Source: Ampelocalamus luodianensis (taxonomy: Eukaryota; Streptophyta; Magnoliopsida; Poales; Poaceae). From it: a DNA stretch of 64,000 nt. A program made the translations under genes and the position numbers. The notes below the pieces were generated by a model. The model did no database searches. It was not told where the DNA came from and saw nothing but the letters and a program-made list of their open reading frames with translations. This document shows positions 12,253 to 24,479 of the stretch, in pieces; position 1 is the stretch's first letter; every line of letters starts with the position of its first letter. The stretch lies in assembly GCA_036346255.1 (NCBI GenBank), contig JAYEVH010000331.1, positions 1 through 64,000 on the forward strand, in the 5' to 3' direction.

Positions 12253-15200
12253 TGTGAGGACCCTAATTTATTCGGTTTGTAATGCTTAACCACCACCGGT
12301 CCTAGCATCACAAATCAAATAATCGATCTCGAGATATGTATACTTCCCTAGCAAGATACACACCTCGGTACAAAATTAGACATCAACTCCATTCCAAACA
12401 TAGATTCCAAACACCACACTACCAAACGGAAGATAAACAAATAGTAGAGTTATTATGCACACAGCCGACCGCCCAAAAGATACACAAATAACAAGAACGA
12501 CAATGAAGCAAAGTGCCATAAGATGGCTATAAACAAAGCCAATCGTTGTGCCTTCAACCCACAAGGCATCCGACCGACCGCCAAGTCTAGTCGCCCACGA
12601 AACGGCAATACACTCACGTAGTGAGGCCCCGAGGCTCACCTTCTTCCTCTCGCAACAAAACATCAAGCAAAGCACCTGAGTACAAAGATTGTCTTTGTAC
12701 CCAAGACCGACGTGTGAACTCCAGCAGCACTGTTAATATGCTACATGCACTTGTTTAGTGGAGGCCATATGTTTCATTTGCATAAAGCCAATTTTCATTT
12801 GCAATAATATAGTACAGCTTTGAAGGCAAGTTTGCAATTCATTTTAAAGTTAAACTAACAGAAAGATAATAATAACCAAAGAGAAAGATAAACAACCTAG
12901 AAGTGACTATCCCCATAGTCACTCCAACAATAGCACGTAATCCCGCATTCGCACTCACCCATCAAGTTTTAATTTAAATGTTGTAGTTCAACTCTCGATA
13001 AGCTTACCAAGCGTGTCCATCACCTAGACGAGGCTATTCGAATAGTTTTCAAACCCCGCAGGTGTACCATCAGACCCACACCTCGCACCGCTTTAAGCCA
13101 AAGCACACTTCCAAGGTATGCCGCACAACTAAGTCCTACACAGACTTTTTCCAATATTGTGTATTAACTACGAGCCGCTCGTATGGATAGAAATCCATAC
13201 GCTTACATGGTAAAGCCGAAAGGCAACTACCACTCGTGATAAAGCTGACAACTACCATGCTCCCACCTCCATCCCTCCCGCGACCGCGACCCGGAGCCAA
13301 TACACGCCAAAGTACTAGGTCAAGAGAGGTCCCATACCTCTAGTGTGGTTAGCACACTAAATGCTTGGATAATGTAAACTCACAAGATGTTCGGTCCTTA
13401 ATTGACTCTGCACCTTTCCAACCACACCCAATAGATCACACCAATCTTACCATTGTGCCTGTCTAAATCATTTTTGTTTTTTTTTCATTTTTAGTTTTGC
13501 AATTAAACATAACAAAATGTCAAACATAAAGTTATAGAAAATTTTGGTGATCAAGGTTACCGACTAAAGTCGATAACCGCCCAGCTTCTACCGATAGCTA
13601 ACATGTCTAAGCAAATTGACCCGATCTACTAAGTGACAAGAGATCATCCAATGAATTCTAATCACAAAGAAATATCCTAGGCTCAAGTAGTAGAGATCAA
13701 TATTTTGTCTACGTAATATGCAAGCCACGGATTTAACTAAACAATTTAACACAAATTAAGCAATGCATACATACAACTAAACAAAATATTAGATTTCAAA
13801 ATACCGATAAACATGATCAAACCGCTTATTCGGCCGCCGTTGCTCAAGTTGTTAAGTGAGGGTCGTTCTCGTGGTTGCCGCAAATATCGAAGCTTCAACG
13901 ATAGAACAAATAACAAATAATAAGAGCGAAAAACACCGACAAAACTCAACCATCAAAAACAAACACCAATTTAAACACGAGGCTAGGCCATCACAAAAGG
14001 AGTAACAAATAATCACACTGAGATGCTTCAAATAGACATGCTTTCAAGTGATAGATCTACCCACTCACTTATTTATCAAAGCAACCACAAAATCAATCCT
14101 CTTATATGATTTAAACTTTGACAGACTTTGATGGTGATTGTGTGCACATCTATTATTTAATCATCAAGTTAACACATCAAAAACAACTAGCTACTTAAAA
14201 CAACCATTAACAAATGAGAGAACAGTAACTGCAAGAAGCTATTGAAAACACTAACTAGTCAAGTATCCAACTATGAGATGCTAAACAAAATTCTAATTAA
14301 GTTTGGGCTTTAATAAAATTCAGCTACTAACACACCTAAGCAACATGCCAACATATTGCAAGGTTATCACCATTCAAGATGCTACTACACCAAATCTTCA
14401 TCAGACCGATAAATCAAAAGTACAGACAATAACATGATCACTAACTATCCCTTATGATCAAACATGACAACAAGAGCTTTGAAACTTAAAGATACTAACT
14501 AAATGATTTCATGCTAACCACCACAACAAAAGGGAGCCAACCAGCACTAAACAAGAATCCAAAGCATAAGAATGAAGCTAAAATTTAGTTATCGACAATG
14601 TAAACGCGATAACGTGGAACAACACTAAAATTCTTTCAAACTTCCAACACCAAATTTTGATCATGCAATGAGAGTGAACTAAAGAACATTCCTAAACATG
14701 ATTAGAGACTAAAGAACTGGTTTTGAAGGAGTGGGCCCCACTGACAGAGAAACAGAGGAGAACACACCAAGAACGAGAGAGGCTCGCCGCTCGACTGAAC
14801 TTGCCGCCGGCGAGGAAGTGGCGGCGCTGGGCGTGGCGGCCAAAATGGGTCGCCTGCAGGTTATCAAGCTAAGGGTGGCGCGGGTTTGCCGGAGAAGCAC
14901 GGAGGCGACGCGCGACGAACACGCACGGAGTGGGGGTGACAAGGTGCGACTGCATTAGAGAGGAAGACAAGGAAATTTAGCGCGCGCATGAGCATCAGTG
15001 AGGCTCTAGGAACTCACCGGTGTGCTTGGCGACGACGGAGAGGCACCTGAGTGGCTCGGCGACGAGAGCCCGCGGCGGCGCAAGGCGATCAACGGTGACA
15101 GGAGCCTGGGGTGAACGAGAGGACGTGTGAGAGAGTGGAGAAGAAAGGTGGAGTCCAGGTGATGCTCACCGAGCAAGGAATCGAGTTGGAGCTCACCGGA

Positions 15201-16358
15201 GAAGACACATGGCGGAAGAGGCTTCGGCCGACTTGGAGAAGAAAGCCCACGCGCAGGCTTCACGCACGATGAAACCAAATTCCTAAGGGGTTTACTTCCC
15301 GTGGAGTTGGAACACACACGGACGCGGTCGGCGATGACCGAGCTCACCGGAGCGCCGAACGCCGAGGCGTCGCAATGACGCCACGGCCCCGGAGCTCCGT
15401 GGAGAAGAAAGGCAATGGAGACGAAACGAGGTAGGAAAACCCTCGTTGGCTTTTTGTAGCGAGCAAAGTGAGGCGAGGTGAGGCGGTGGGCGTGAAAAGA
15501 CCGGTGAGGCGAGGTGGCGCTGCGCATGCAGCGCGCGAGCCGCGAGAGCGCGGCGAAAGCGCATACCGAGCCGGCGAAACGACGTGGCGGAAATAGCCTG
15601 CAGTGGACCGCCTCGCCGATCGACGGAGCGGTGCGAACCGGTGGTTTGACTTCGTCGAAGACGCACCGACCGTTGGATCTAAGATGGACGGCCGAGATTG
15701 ATGTATGCATTCGGACAGCCGGTTGCGCATTACCTGAACGTGGATCGTGCGATGCACAACGGACGGCCACGATTGATTAGGTTCACGCTGGTGCGATTAG
15801 GCGGTGCGATCGGCCGTTAGGTGCGGTCGGACTCGAGTCGGAGGTTGGGTCCGAGTCCGAGGAACGATGATTCCGTGTTTGATTTCAAAAGGCTGATAAG
15901 GTTTGAGGAATTTTTAGAGGTAGCTCCTGAGCTCCACAAATTCCGAAATTTTTATGGTAGCTACTAGAGACAGAGAACAACATTGCATAAATTTTTCAGA
16001 ACTTTTATGCACTGAAAAGTTCTGCATAAAATTCACAAGTATGCTGACCTAGGGTTTGACCAGATTTTCAACTAGTTTGACTTGGCCACTTGAAATAGCA
16101 AATAAAATCTAAAAATTGTGAAATAATTCAGGGAGGTAGATAGGATGATCAGGATGCTAGGAAAAATATTTGCAGAGGATGATTACAAGTTTGAAAGCTA
16201 AGAATTTGCTTGACAACAATTTCCTTCACAAGAATTCAATTCTAGAAAATGGAAATTGCTAGGAAAATTTGGAAACTTCCAAATGATTTGATGAGACAAC
16301 AAAAGTTTTTATTTCTCCTCAAAATTTTACATTTGAAATACAAACCCTAAGTTAGGGT
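12253..16358 (-). repeat. Element A 5' LTR, about 4.1 kb
   Basis: Direct repeat of 3418-7539. It starts TGTGAGGACC on the plus strand but ends at GTTAGGGT, followed by CAGCATGATG, so the terminal TGTTACA seen in the 3' LTR is missing. AT-rich intervals such as 14100-14500 are almost identical to 5280-5700. Differences are mainly small indels. Confidence 0.88.
13034..13045 (-). repeat. LTR palindrome module, copy 3
   Basis: CTATTCGAATAG in the 5' LTR of element A, in the same orientation as copy 2. Confidence 0.85.
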
Positions 16359-16821
16359 CAGCATGATGCCTCCCTTTTCTACTGGGGATCCTGAGTGAAA
16401 TGAAGTGGGGAAGAGAGAGCGGATCTGAGCAAATTGAAGCTAACGACGAAATCAGAGAAGCATGGATGGAAGAGGGATGGGGTTTCTCACCTTAGATGCA
16501 GAGGGAGGGAGGCGCACGGCGGCGCTGATGCGGAGGGACAGAGGCAGTCAGGGAGGAGGTTGGGTGGGAGGAGGGAGACGGTCGGGAGAGAGGCGGTCGG
16601 GTGGGAGGACCGGAGTCGGGAGCGAGACGAGGATAAATTCCCGACCTCCTCAGATGTGGGTTTTCTCCCCGTGGAATAGGCCGAGTTGGCAGGAAACTAA
16701 CCCCGTCCCCGCGTCATCCAAACATAGCTACAGCGCAGACCGGGAAATCCTACCACGAGAAGTTTTCCCCGGGATTGGGCCGGGATCCCGGCCGGGATTG
16801 ACCTTCCCAAACAAGCCCTTA
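16359..16821. other. GC-rich low-copy flank right of element A
   Basis: This stretch is not part of an LTR in this window. On the minus strand it is pyrimidine-rich and has a possible splice donor (AAGGTGAGAAACC) near 16490, as in a 5' untranslated exon followed by an intron. The part at about 16686-16818 looks like the end of another DNA element (CCAAACAAGCCC next to a TTA). No conserved coding sequence is visible. Confidence 0.35.
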
Positions 16822-17247
16822 GGGTTTGTTTGATTGGCCACCTAAGGTTGTCACGCCTAGGAAAATTATTTTGGTGTAATTTTCTTTTTTTGGAGGGCAG
16901 CGAAATGACCGAAATTTGGTAAGTTCTGATGAATTTCGTTCAAACAGTTTGGATCAAATTGAATTTAAAATATTTCCAAACCGTTAAGGAGAGGAGTGGG
17001 ATTCGATCCTGGTTTGTACAATAGCAAGGATAGGGCCTTGCCACGGGGCTAACTTTGTCTTTTTATTTGTTTGTTGGTTTTTTACTTTCTTTAAGCTCTA
17101 AATTCAAACAAAACGAAAAATTGAAAAAATGGATTTTCTTTCGGAGGGTAACAAATATCCAAAATTTCCAAAATTTCTCGAAATTGTGAACCCTGGTCAA
17201 GTTTAAGCTTAGGCGTGCCACAACTCTTTAGGTAGGCGTTTGGTTTC
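16822..17247. mobile_element. Tourist-like MITE (PIF/Harbinger type)
   Basis: The ends are imperfect inverted repeats of about 40 bp. The left end reads GGGTTTGTTTGATTGGCCAC with CACGCCTAGG further in; the right end, read inward, begins GAAACCAAACGCCTACCTAA and later has CACGCCTAAG. Both sides carry TTA (16819-16821 and 17248-17250), the target duplication typical of the PIF/Harbinger superfamily. The length is 426 bp and there is no coding capacity, so it depended on a transposase elsewhere. Confidence 0.7.
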
Positions 17248-18670
17248 TTACTAGGCTTAGGTTGCCATAATTCCTTCGACGAATTTAGAAAGTGTGGAGA
17301 TTATGGGTAGATGATCCTAATTATAGTGTGTTGAACAATTAGCAATAGTGTCGAGGTGCTCGGAGAAACCCTTATTTTCAGGAAGTTTCAGCTGAGTGTT
17401 AGCTAAGACGATCGACTACTGGTGGCCAACGATCGATCGGCCTTGTTAGTGGTCGACCGCCACATGCGCGGTCCGATCTGGCTGAAAATAAAAGCGTGAA
17501 TTTTTTGAATCGGCCAAAAATCACGTGTAGAAAGGTAAGAGGATGCGTTTGCACTTGATCTCATTGAAAAGGAATTTCAAGGAAAAACTAGATAGAGTTT
17601 GAAAATTCCAGAGAGAGTGCAGTTTGAGATAGTGGGAAAATTTCCTAAGTCTCGAGCGGTCTGACCAGCCAGACGACGTTCAGACCAATGGCCTAGCAAT
17701 CTTACTAGCCGTTGGTTGGCGATCAGACCAGTGGGGCGGTCTGATCGGCCAAACGTCAATCAGACTGGCCAGGGCAACGATCTGACTAGCCAAAAGCCGT
17801 TCATGCACCGGGAACACGGTGAATTTTTGTGGAATTGGCTAAAGTCATGAGATTCAGTATATAGATGTTGTACGATGCATATTTTGGCTAACATGGGTGC
17901 AACCTCCCAAAATTTCCTTCTAGTTCCTTTCAGTACAATTGTAGAATTTTTAAAACTTTTTGATGCACTAATATTCAAATTTCCTGGTTTTTATTTGAAG
18001 CTTTGTCGTACTTTACAATTTGCAAAATCAAGTAACAAGGTGCAAATTAGCTAAGGGAAGAAAAATTGAAAACAAATTAAAGTAATAATTGAATTTGAAA
18101 CACCAGATAAGAGATAAGGACTACGACTTTAAATTTGAATTTATACACGAAGGAGAAAGGAAAAGGGATTTCAAACCCCAAAATCAGTGTGGGTGGAAAC
18201 CCAACTGGTCCAGCCCGCTTCCCCTTTTTCTTTTACTTTCTTCTTTTTCTTCCCGGGCCGTCCGATCTCTTCCCCCCTCCTCCGGCCCAACGCCACCTGG
18301 CCCACTTGGCCTCCTTCCTCTTGACATAGCCAAGCCGGCCTCCTTCCTCCTGCTACCCATGCGTCATCGCCACTGATCCCACACACCACCGCCGCTAAAG
18401 CCATGCTGCTGCATCCGGTCTCGTGTGTCACCACCGTCCCATCATCTCGTGAACTCTCGTCTCATCGCTGCCGCTGGTGCCACGCAGTCCTCGCCCGACC
18501 GCCCCCAACGTCCGTGCACTCACCTACTCTCGTCGCCTCGCCCACACCTGCCCCATCGCGTGGACATCGCTTTGCTCAGGACGCTAGCCACAACACGCCT
18601 ATTGGACCCCAGACTTTGAATACCCGAAGCCCTCATATGCACCGTACTAGTTCCATGATTAGTGGCTAGT
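17248..18670 (+). mobile_element. LTR-like fragment, probably plus strand
   Basis: An AT-rich part is followed by a GC-rich, pyrimidine-rich part at 18200-18600, the layout of the promoter half of a plant gypsy LTR. Degenerate repeats around TCTGACNNGCCA lie at 17640-17810. No clear termini were found. Open frames in the GC-rich part show no known domain. The assignment rests on composition and layout only. Confidence 0.35.
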
Positions 18671-19860
18671 ACACACATCCACAACTTTGTCATACATATT
18701 TATACACAATATACATAAAACATAAAACAAATATGATACTTATCTTAAACGATTACATCACAGAGTAGGATGCACGGCCGATCAACCAAATAAAATAACA
18801 AATATCAAAAGTAGAGAATTAAACACCGAAAGCATAACATGTACATAAACCAAAAGTCTAGCGGTATGCCCATCCAAACTCTCATGCAATCGACAAGAAA
18901 CAAGTCCTAGAAAGACCCGTCACCGAATCCTCCGGTACCGAGTGCAAAGAATGCGTCGTCCGGTATAGGCTCATCCTCTAACTCTGAAAAACAATTTAAG
19001 CAAGATTGAATACACTATGTACTCAGCAAGACTTGTAGTGTATTGCAAAATTTATATATATGCATTACTAACAAGTGATGAGACTCTATAATACAAGTTA
19101 TTTTCAGTATTAAGTATGTTTTATTTGTGATATCAATACATATTACTTTGCAATGGGAATTTAAAGAGTAGTTAAATAGATAAACAACAACAAGTAAGTA
19201 CTTGAATAAATAACAAATCGCAACCCTTGTCGGCTACGATCAACATTTTATATTCAGCCATAGACATGGCACCCAACTCAAATATACACCAAAAATCATT
19301 CCCACATTTTCCCAACAAGAGCTATTTTTATAAAAACCAAGTCTATACCCGGCAATACTTACACTTAGCACACTCATCACTGCAAGCATGGCTATTTAAA
19401 TAGATTTACACTTTGCAGAGGTGTACAACTTTACCCACAACATACAAATTCTCTAGTTTACTTGGCATCCGTCGATACCACTGCTCACTGTCCTTTGGTA
19501 AGCAGTCTAGAGCACACATCGAAGCCTTTACATCACCTAGTCCTAACCATGCACTAGCCCGACGATTGAACACCCTCACTTCACCCGGGTACTCCCCTGT
19601 GGGTGCCCCAGGTTATTGGAAATGTACTTAATTAAATTCATACTGTAGCACAATGGTTAATGAAGGAACAGTACTGCCCCTTTATTAAAGATCATGCTAG
19701 GAGTATAAATTTAACAAGCAACCGATCCAATAATCAGGATCCCCGGATATATATATCTCACAATGGTTCCCAGGATCAACGACCATTGCATATATATCCT
19801 TCAACAACATTGCATCATACACATACAAGTCATACCTTTGCATAATTAAACATAAGCTTA
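18671..19860 (-). mobile_element. LTR-like fragment
   Basis: A GCAGAGGTGTACAACTTTACCCACA stretch near 19415-19440 matches the sequence beside the palindrome module in other LTRs of this window. The orientation follows from that. Ends are not defined and no protein is encoded. Confidence 0.4.
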
Positions 19861-21060
19861 CATCATTCGGTTTAGTACTACAATATTAAGTGACTTGGTC
19901 ACTTCAAAAGTATAACAGCGGAAGCAAAAACAAAATATTACAATCCACCAATGGCCTCATCCACCCGCAGGCAATTGCGTGGAGGAAAGAAGTAGCTTTA
20001 CTCGTTAGCGTCACCCTGATCGGCGCTAACGGGTACTTCATAAAGAAAACCGTCCTCACCTGCAACAATAGGTGATAGCACCTTGAGTACGGAAGGTACT
20101 CAAAGAAGTCTTACACAAACTAATAAAAGAATGTGTTTATTAGAACCTAATCAAAGGAATAGAATTTTTACATTCATAAGGTTACAACAGAAGGTATAAA
20201 GGTTCAGATTTGCATAAAGCGATACCTCTTAACCTACAAATGCTAAATTTTGATAAAGCAAGTTAATAAATCAAAGTTTAATTAGAATGTAAGTAAATGA
20301 CATAATTGTAAATGCGATAAAGGCATGAATCCCTCATGCAAAGCCAAAATCGAAACCAGTTTTGTAAATCAAAACTTCTATACAGTGACATCAATTCAAG
20401 TTATCGTCCATGACCGTGGACACGGCTTATTCGAACGCTTTATACCCTCGCAGGTGTACATCTTTACCCACATGACTTAGCTAGCCCGTTGCCTTCGGAT
20501 GCCTCCGAATGATGACATACTTCCTTTGGTATGCCGACCGGGAAACTAAGATTTGGTATTTTTCAACAAGCTAACACTATTGAGTTGGACACCCATGTGT
20601 GACCGATTCGCTTAAACAACGATCGATAGCATCCGCTAACCGGGCACACATGTTGCGCCAAGAATGCCGATCCAAACAATTAAATGCGAATCGGGCTCAC
20701 TACCCATATTAGGATGCAATCGGCACTATTAAAGAATGCGATATGCTACGGAGCACATATACGCCACCCTTCTAAGAACATCTCGACATCGACATACAAG
20801 CTCACATGGCATACAACACGCCATAAGACCTAAGCATTTATGCCATACAAGGTCAATACACATATTCTTACTTTCCTGCTTTCCAACCCAATAGTCTTAA
20901 CATTTTACTTAACCAAACAAATACCATACATCGCATGTGGAAGTACGTGGGGACTTGAATTGAATAGTCGAGTTCGGTCCTTAATTAACCCTGACAAGTC
21001 CACCACAAATCCCAAACTGCACAAAAGCACCATCACTAGCTTCCTCTTGTCCAGATCAAG
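19861..21060 (-). mobile_element. LTR-like fragment with degenerate module
   Basis: At 20424-20470 the sequence GGCTTATTCGAACGCTTTATACCCTCGCAGGTGTACA is a diverged form of the palindrome module, in the orientation of LTRs A, B and D. The rest is AT-rich and non-coding. The termini are unknown. Confidence 0.45.
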
Positions 21061-22303
21061 TTAAATATAAAACTCATTTATGAAATAAGTAAAATGGACA
21101 AAGAGTTTCAAATAATGTAATGTCTTTTGTGATTCTATGTTTGACAAGATACTCTTGTCAAACTCTAAAGTTTCTAGATCTGCATGTCTAAGCCAAATCT
21201 GAAAATATATTACAAGATACATTACTATGCTAAGGTTGAGTGTATGGTTATAATTAAGGTAATCCACAATGTCACTCGTGTCATAACTAACTAATACATC
21301 CATATTGGTATTTTCGTAAAAATAGCATGCACAGATGTCACTGAATTTAGAAAATCTATTGTATAAAACTTGGGATCAACATGGTGCAAAGAGGATGCTT
21401 GCCTTGATAGTAATAAACTTCACATTAAAAGCTCAGGGATGCTCGGAAATAAATTCACCCACTTCAAAGAAACCAGATTCTAAAAGAAGCAATAAGATCC
21501 AATAAATGCCAAAATCGACAATAAGTACAAAATGGAAGAAATATGCATGATCAATCTGGAAATGCATGGTTGACAATATGCTTAAGCCATAACTACCCAT
21601 AATAGTGAGAATAACCCATATTATAACCTACTGTTTTCAAATGGCAGAAACTAAGGCTTAGTTCAAAGTTTCAGTTTTCATATTTTGAAAAGAACCAAAA
21701 CAGACAGATAGCGATTTTGGGAATGAAGATAGATCAAGCAAAGGTTCTAAATGAAACTTAGCTCGATCCATTAGGTAGTTAATACCCTAGACTAACCTTA
21801 ACCTAACCCTACTTGGTTAGATTACAAAAGCTAAAGAAAACCTATTTTGTCGGTTGAGCCGACAAAAGAGAACAGAGACCTATTTCGGCTATGAGTCAAA
21901 ATAGATGATGACAAGAATTGAAAGATTAACTTGTTATGCTACTAGGGTTTAGCCGAGACCCAACTAGGATAACAAGTCACAGAAGAAACCCTAGGTCTTG
22001 AAAATGACATAATGGACCTAAAAGCTAGAATAATCACTTTTCGCTTTAGAGCAAGTTGAAGCAATCGATGTTCAAAAGAATGATTCACAGAGCTTCTAAG
22101 GTCATTAAGATGCTCAAGTCGTTAAAAACTAGGTTTTAGCTACTGCAGTAGGAAAGACACCAAAGATTGAGAAAGTCGATTCTCGCTCAACAGAGAGATA
22201 GCCTTCTGTTTTAACCTACAAAGGATGTCAAAACCTTAGTGCAAGGTAAACCAGTTCTTGGGATGGATAAGCAAAGAACAGGAGCAAGAAACTCCACCGA
22301 CAA
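21061..22303. other. AT-rich stretch, nothing recognised
   Basis: No known protein, RNA gene or LTR end was seen. A 9-bp perfect stem with a 5-base loop lies at 21845-21867 (TTTTGTCGG / CCGACAAAA). An 80-codon minus-strand frame at 21061-21303 has no domain I recognise and its composition is what AT-rich DNA gives by chance. Confidence 0.4.
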
Positions 22304-23104
22304 TCAGAGGACCCGGTTTATTCGGCTTGTACTGCTTAACCATCCACTAGGTCCTAACAAAGACAAATCAAATAAACTAAGCTCGAGATATGTATACTTC
22401 CTGTAAATGCAGATACACACCCTGCTACAAAATCATGCATCAATTCCATTCATACACATAGAGCCAAGCAAAAGCAACAATCGAAAGACATAGATAATAT
22501 AAAGAGAGTTATTACAAAGAGAGGCCAAGCCAAAATTCATAAAGATAAGTAAATACAATGAAGCAAAATGGCCATAAGATGGCGATGAACAAAAGCCAAT
22601 CGGTGTGCCTTTACCCACAAGGCAACCAACCGGACCGCCAAGCTAATCGTCCCAAACAAATAACGCAACACAACTACAAAAGTGAGGCCCTTGGGGCTCA
22701 CCTTCTTCCTCTCGCAACAATTAATATTAAGAAAGCGGATGAGTACAAAACTTGTTTTTGTACTGCAAGACTCGACGTGAGATAACAGAACTATAATTAA
22801 CTACATGCAAGCTTTATTTAAGTGGATGAGGCTTTGGACTTATTTTCAAAGATAAAGCAAGTTTTCATTTATGATAAGGTAATAGATTCAAAGCAAGTTT
22901 GCAATTAACTTTTATTGTTCAAATAAAGAGAGACAATAATAACGTAGATAGAGAACAACACCAACCTAGAAGTGACTAACCCATAGTCACCACAACAATA
23001 GCATGAAGTACCCTTCATACCACCCATGTCAAGTTTAAGTTTTTAAAAGGTTGTAGTCTAGTTCTTGTGGAAATAACCAAGCGTGTCCATAACCTAGGAC
23101 GAGG

Positions 23105-23116
23105 CTATTCGAATAG
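23105..23116 (-). repeat. LTR palindrome module, copy 4
   Basis: CTATTCGAATAG in the 3' LTR of element B, with the flanking GCAGGGTGTACCAATGTACCCACA stretch. Confidence 0.85.
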
Positions 23117-24479
23117 TTTTAACCTGCAGGGTGTACCAATGTACCCACACGATAGACCGCCTTTCCACCACCACGGTTAGCACACTTCCTTTGGTATGCG
23201 TGCATGGCTAAGTCTAACAAGACGCTTTCCAATGGACGATGCTAATTAAGAGCCGCAACCCACGGAGAAAGACACATTAAATGTTCCTAACCTGGCCCTG
23301 CTAATGCCCTCCAAACACCACAACACACACACAGAACACACCCACCGACCGGCTCATAATTAACACCTCCCAAAGTACTTAGTCAAGAGAGGTTCCATAT
23401 CCCCTCGTGTGGTTAGCACGCACAATTGCTTGGATCAATGGCACAAGTAACTCGGTCCTTAGGGACTTAGGCACCATTCCACAAACCCAACCGATCACAT
23501 CAACATACCATTGTGCCCAAGCCAAGATATAATTTTGTTTTCAGTTTTGATTTGCAAAATGGTAAAACACAAGGTTGGACATAATGGAGTAGTATAAGTA
23601 ATTGTGTGATCAAGATCACCGACTAAGTCGATGATCGCCCAATACTACCGATGCTAGGCATGGCTAAGCAATATTTATTCGAATCTACTAAGTGACAAGA
23701 GCTCATCCAACGAACTCTAATCACAGCAAATAACCTAGGCTCAGGTAGTAGAGGATAATTATTTACCTACAGATTATGCAACTAGAGGTCTAACTAATCA
23801 ATTTAACAACAAAATAGCAATGCATATATAGAAGTTAAACAAAATATTAGACTTTAAAAGTAATGGGATTAATGGGAAATGGTCAAACCCTTGCTCGCTT
23901 GTCGTTGCTCAATTTGTTGCGAGGGTCGTTCTGGTTACCGCAAATATCGAATCCTAAGCGAAAGAACGAAAACAACCAATAAGACGAGCAACACTTAAAT
24001 GAAAAAGCAAGCAACAATTATCCAAATGCTACTAAATTTACACACAAGGTAGAATATGGATATACCTAGACATAGAAACTGGAAAAACTTAATTTGGACT
24101 TGTGGTGCAAAAGATATTCTCTAAAAACCTAATTTCGGCCATAATTCAGATCGTAGCAAAAATATTTTCTAGAAAGATTTTGAAGCTGAAACTTTTATGG
24201 TAGCTACTCACTGGTATAGTGGTAACCCATATAAAATTTCAGGTCATTTGGAGTTAAAATGATTTAGTTATGATTTTTCTAAGTTTTAAATCTAAGACAT
24301 GATTAATTTCAGATAAAGACTACTGCAAAACCTATACTAAGCTAAAGTACTTAACAGATGCATTTATAGAACTTTAGTTTGTTAAATTTGGAGCTACAGA
24401 GAAAAAGTTATGCAATTTTGAAGTTTAAAACAATTAATATGTGCAAATAAAAGCTTCTGACTAAACTGGAAAACCCATA

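Larger units (their letters stand above)
3418..16358 (-). mobile_element. Element A: full Ty3/gypsy retrotransposon
   Basis: Long LTRs lie at 3418-7539 and 12253-16358, with a minus-strand gag-pol region between them. The order gag, protease, RT, RNase H, integrase places it in Ty3/gypsy. The chromodomain-like tail suggests a Tekay/Del-like chromovirus (inference). The primer binding site lies next to the right LTR and the polypurine tract next to the left LTR, as expected for minus-strand orientation. The outer end of the 5' LTR lacks its terminal TGTTACA, and no 5-bp target duplication is visible (GTGCG on the left, GCATG on the right). The two LTRs are nearly identical in AT-rich stretches, which suggests a recent insertion. 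Confidence 0.9.

Noticed and set aside
15006..15770. 254-codon minus-strand frame in LTR A
   Set aside because: It lies in the GC-rich part of the LTR. The matching place in the other LTR copy (6424-6930) gives a different, shorter frame, so it is not conserved coding.
18089..18669. Proline/serine-rich plus-strand frames
   Set aside because: Overlapping frames in a GC-rich, pyrimidine-rich LTR-like block, with no domain and no conserved copy.
21785..21815. Telomere-like CCCTA / CCTAACCCTA string
   Set aside because: Only a few irregular units are present, with no array. CCCTAA also occurs at LTR ends in this window.
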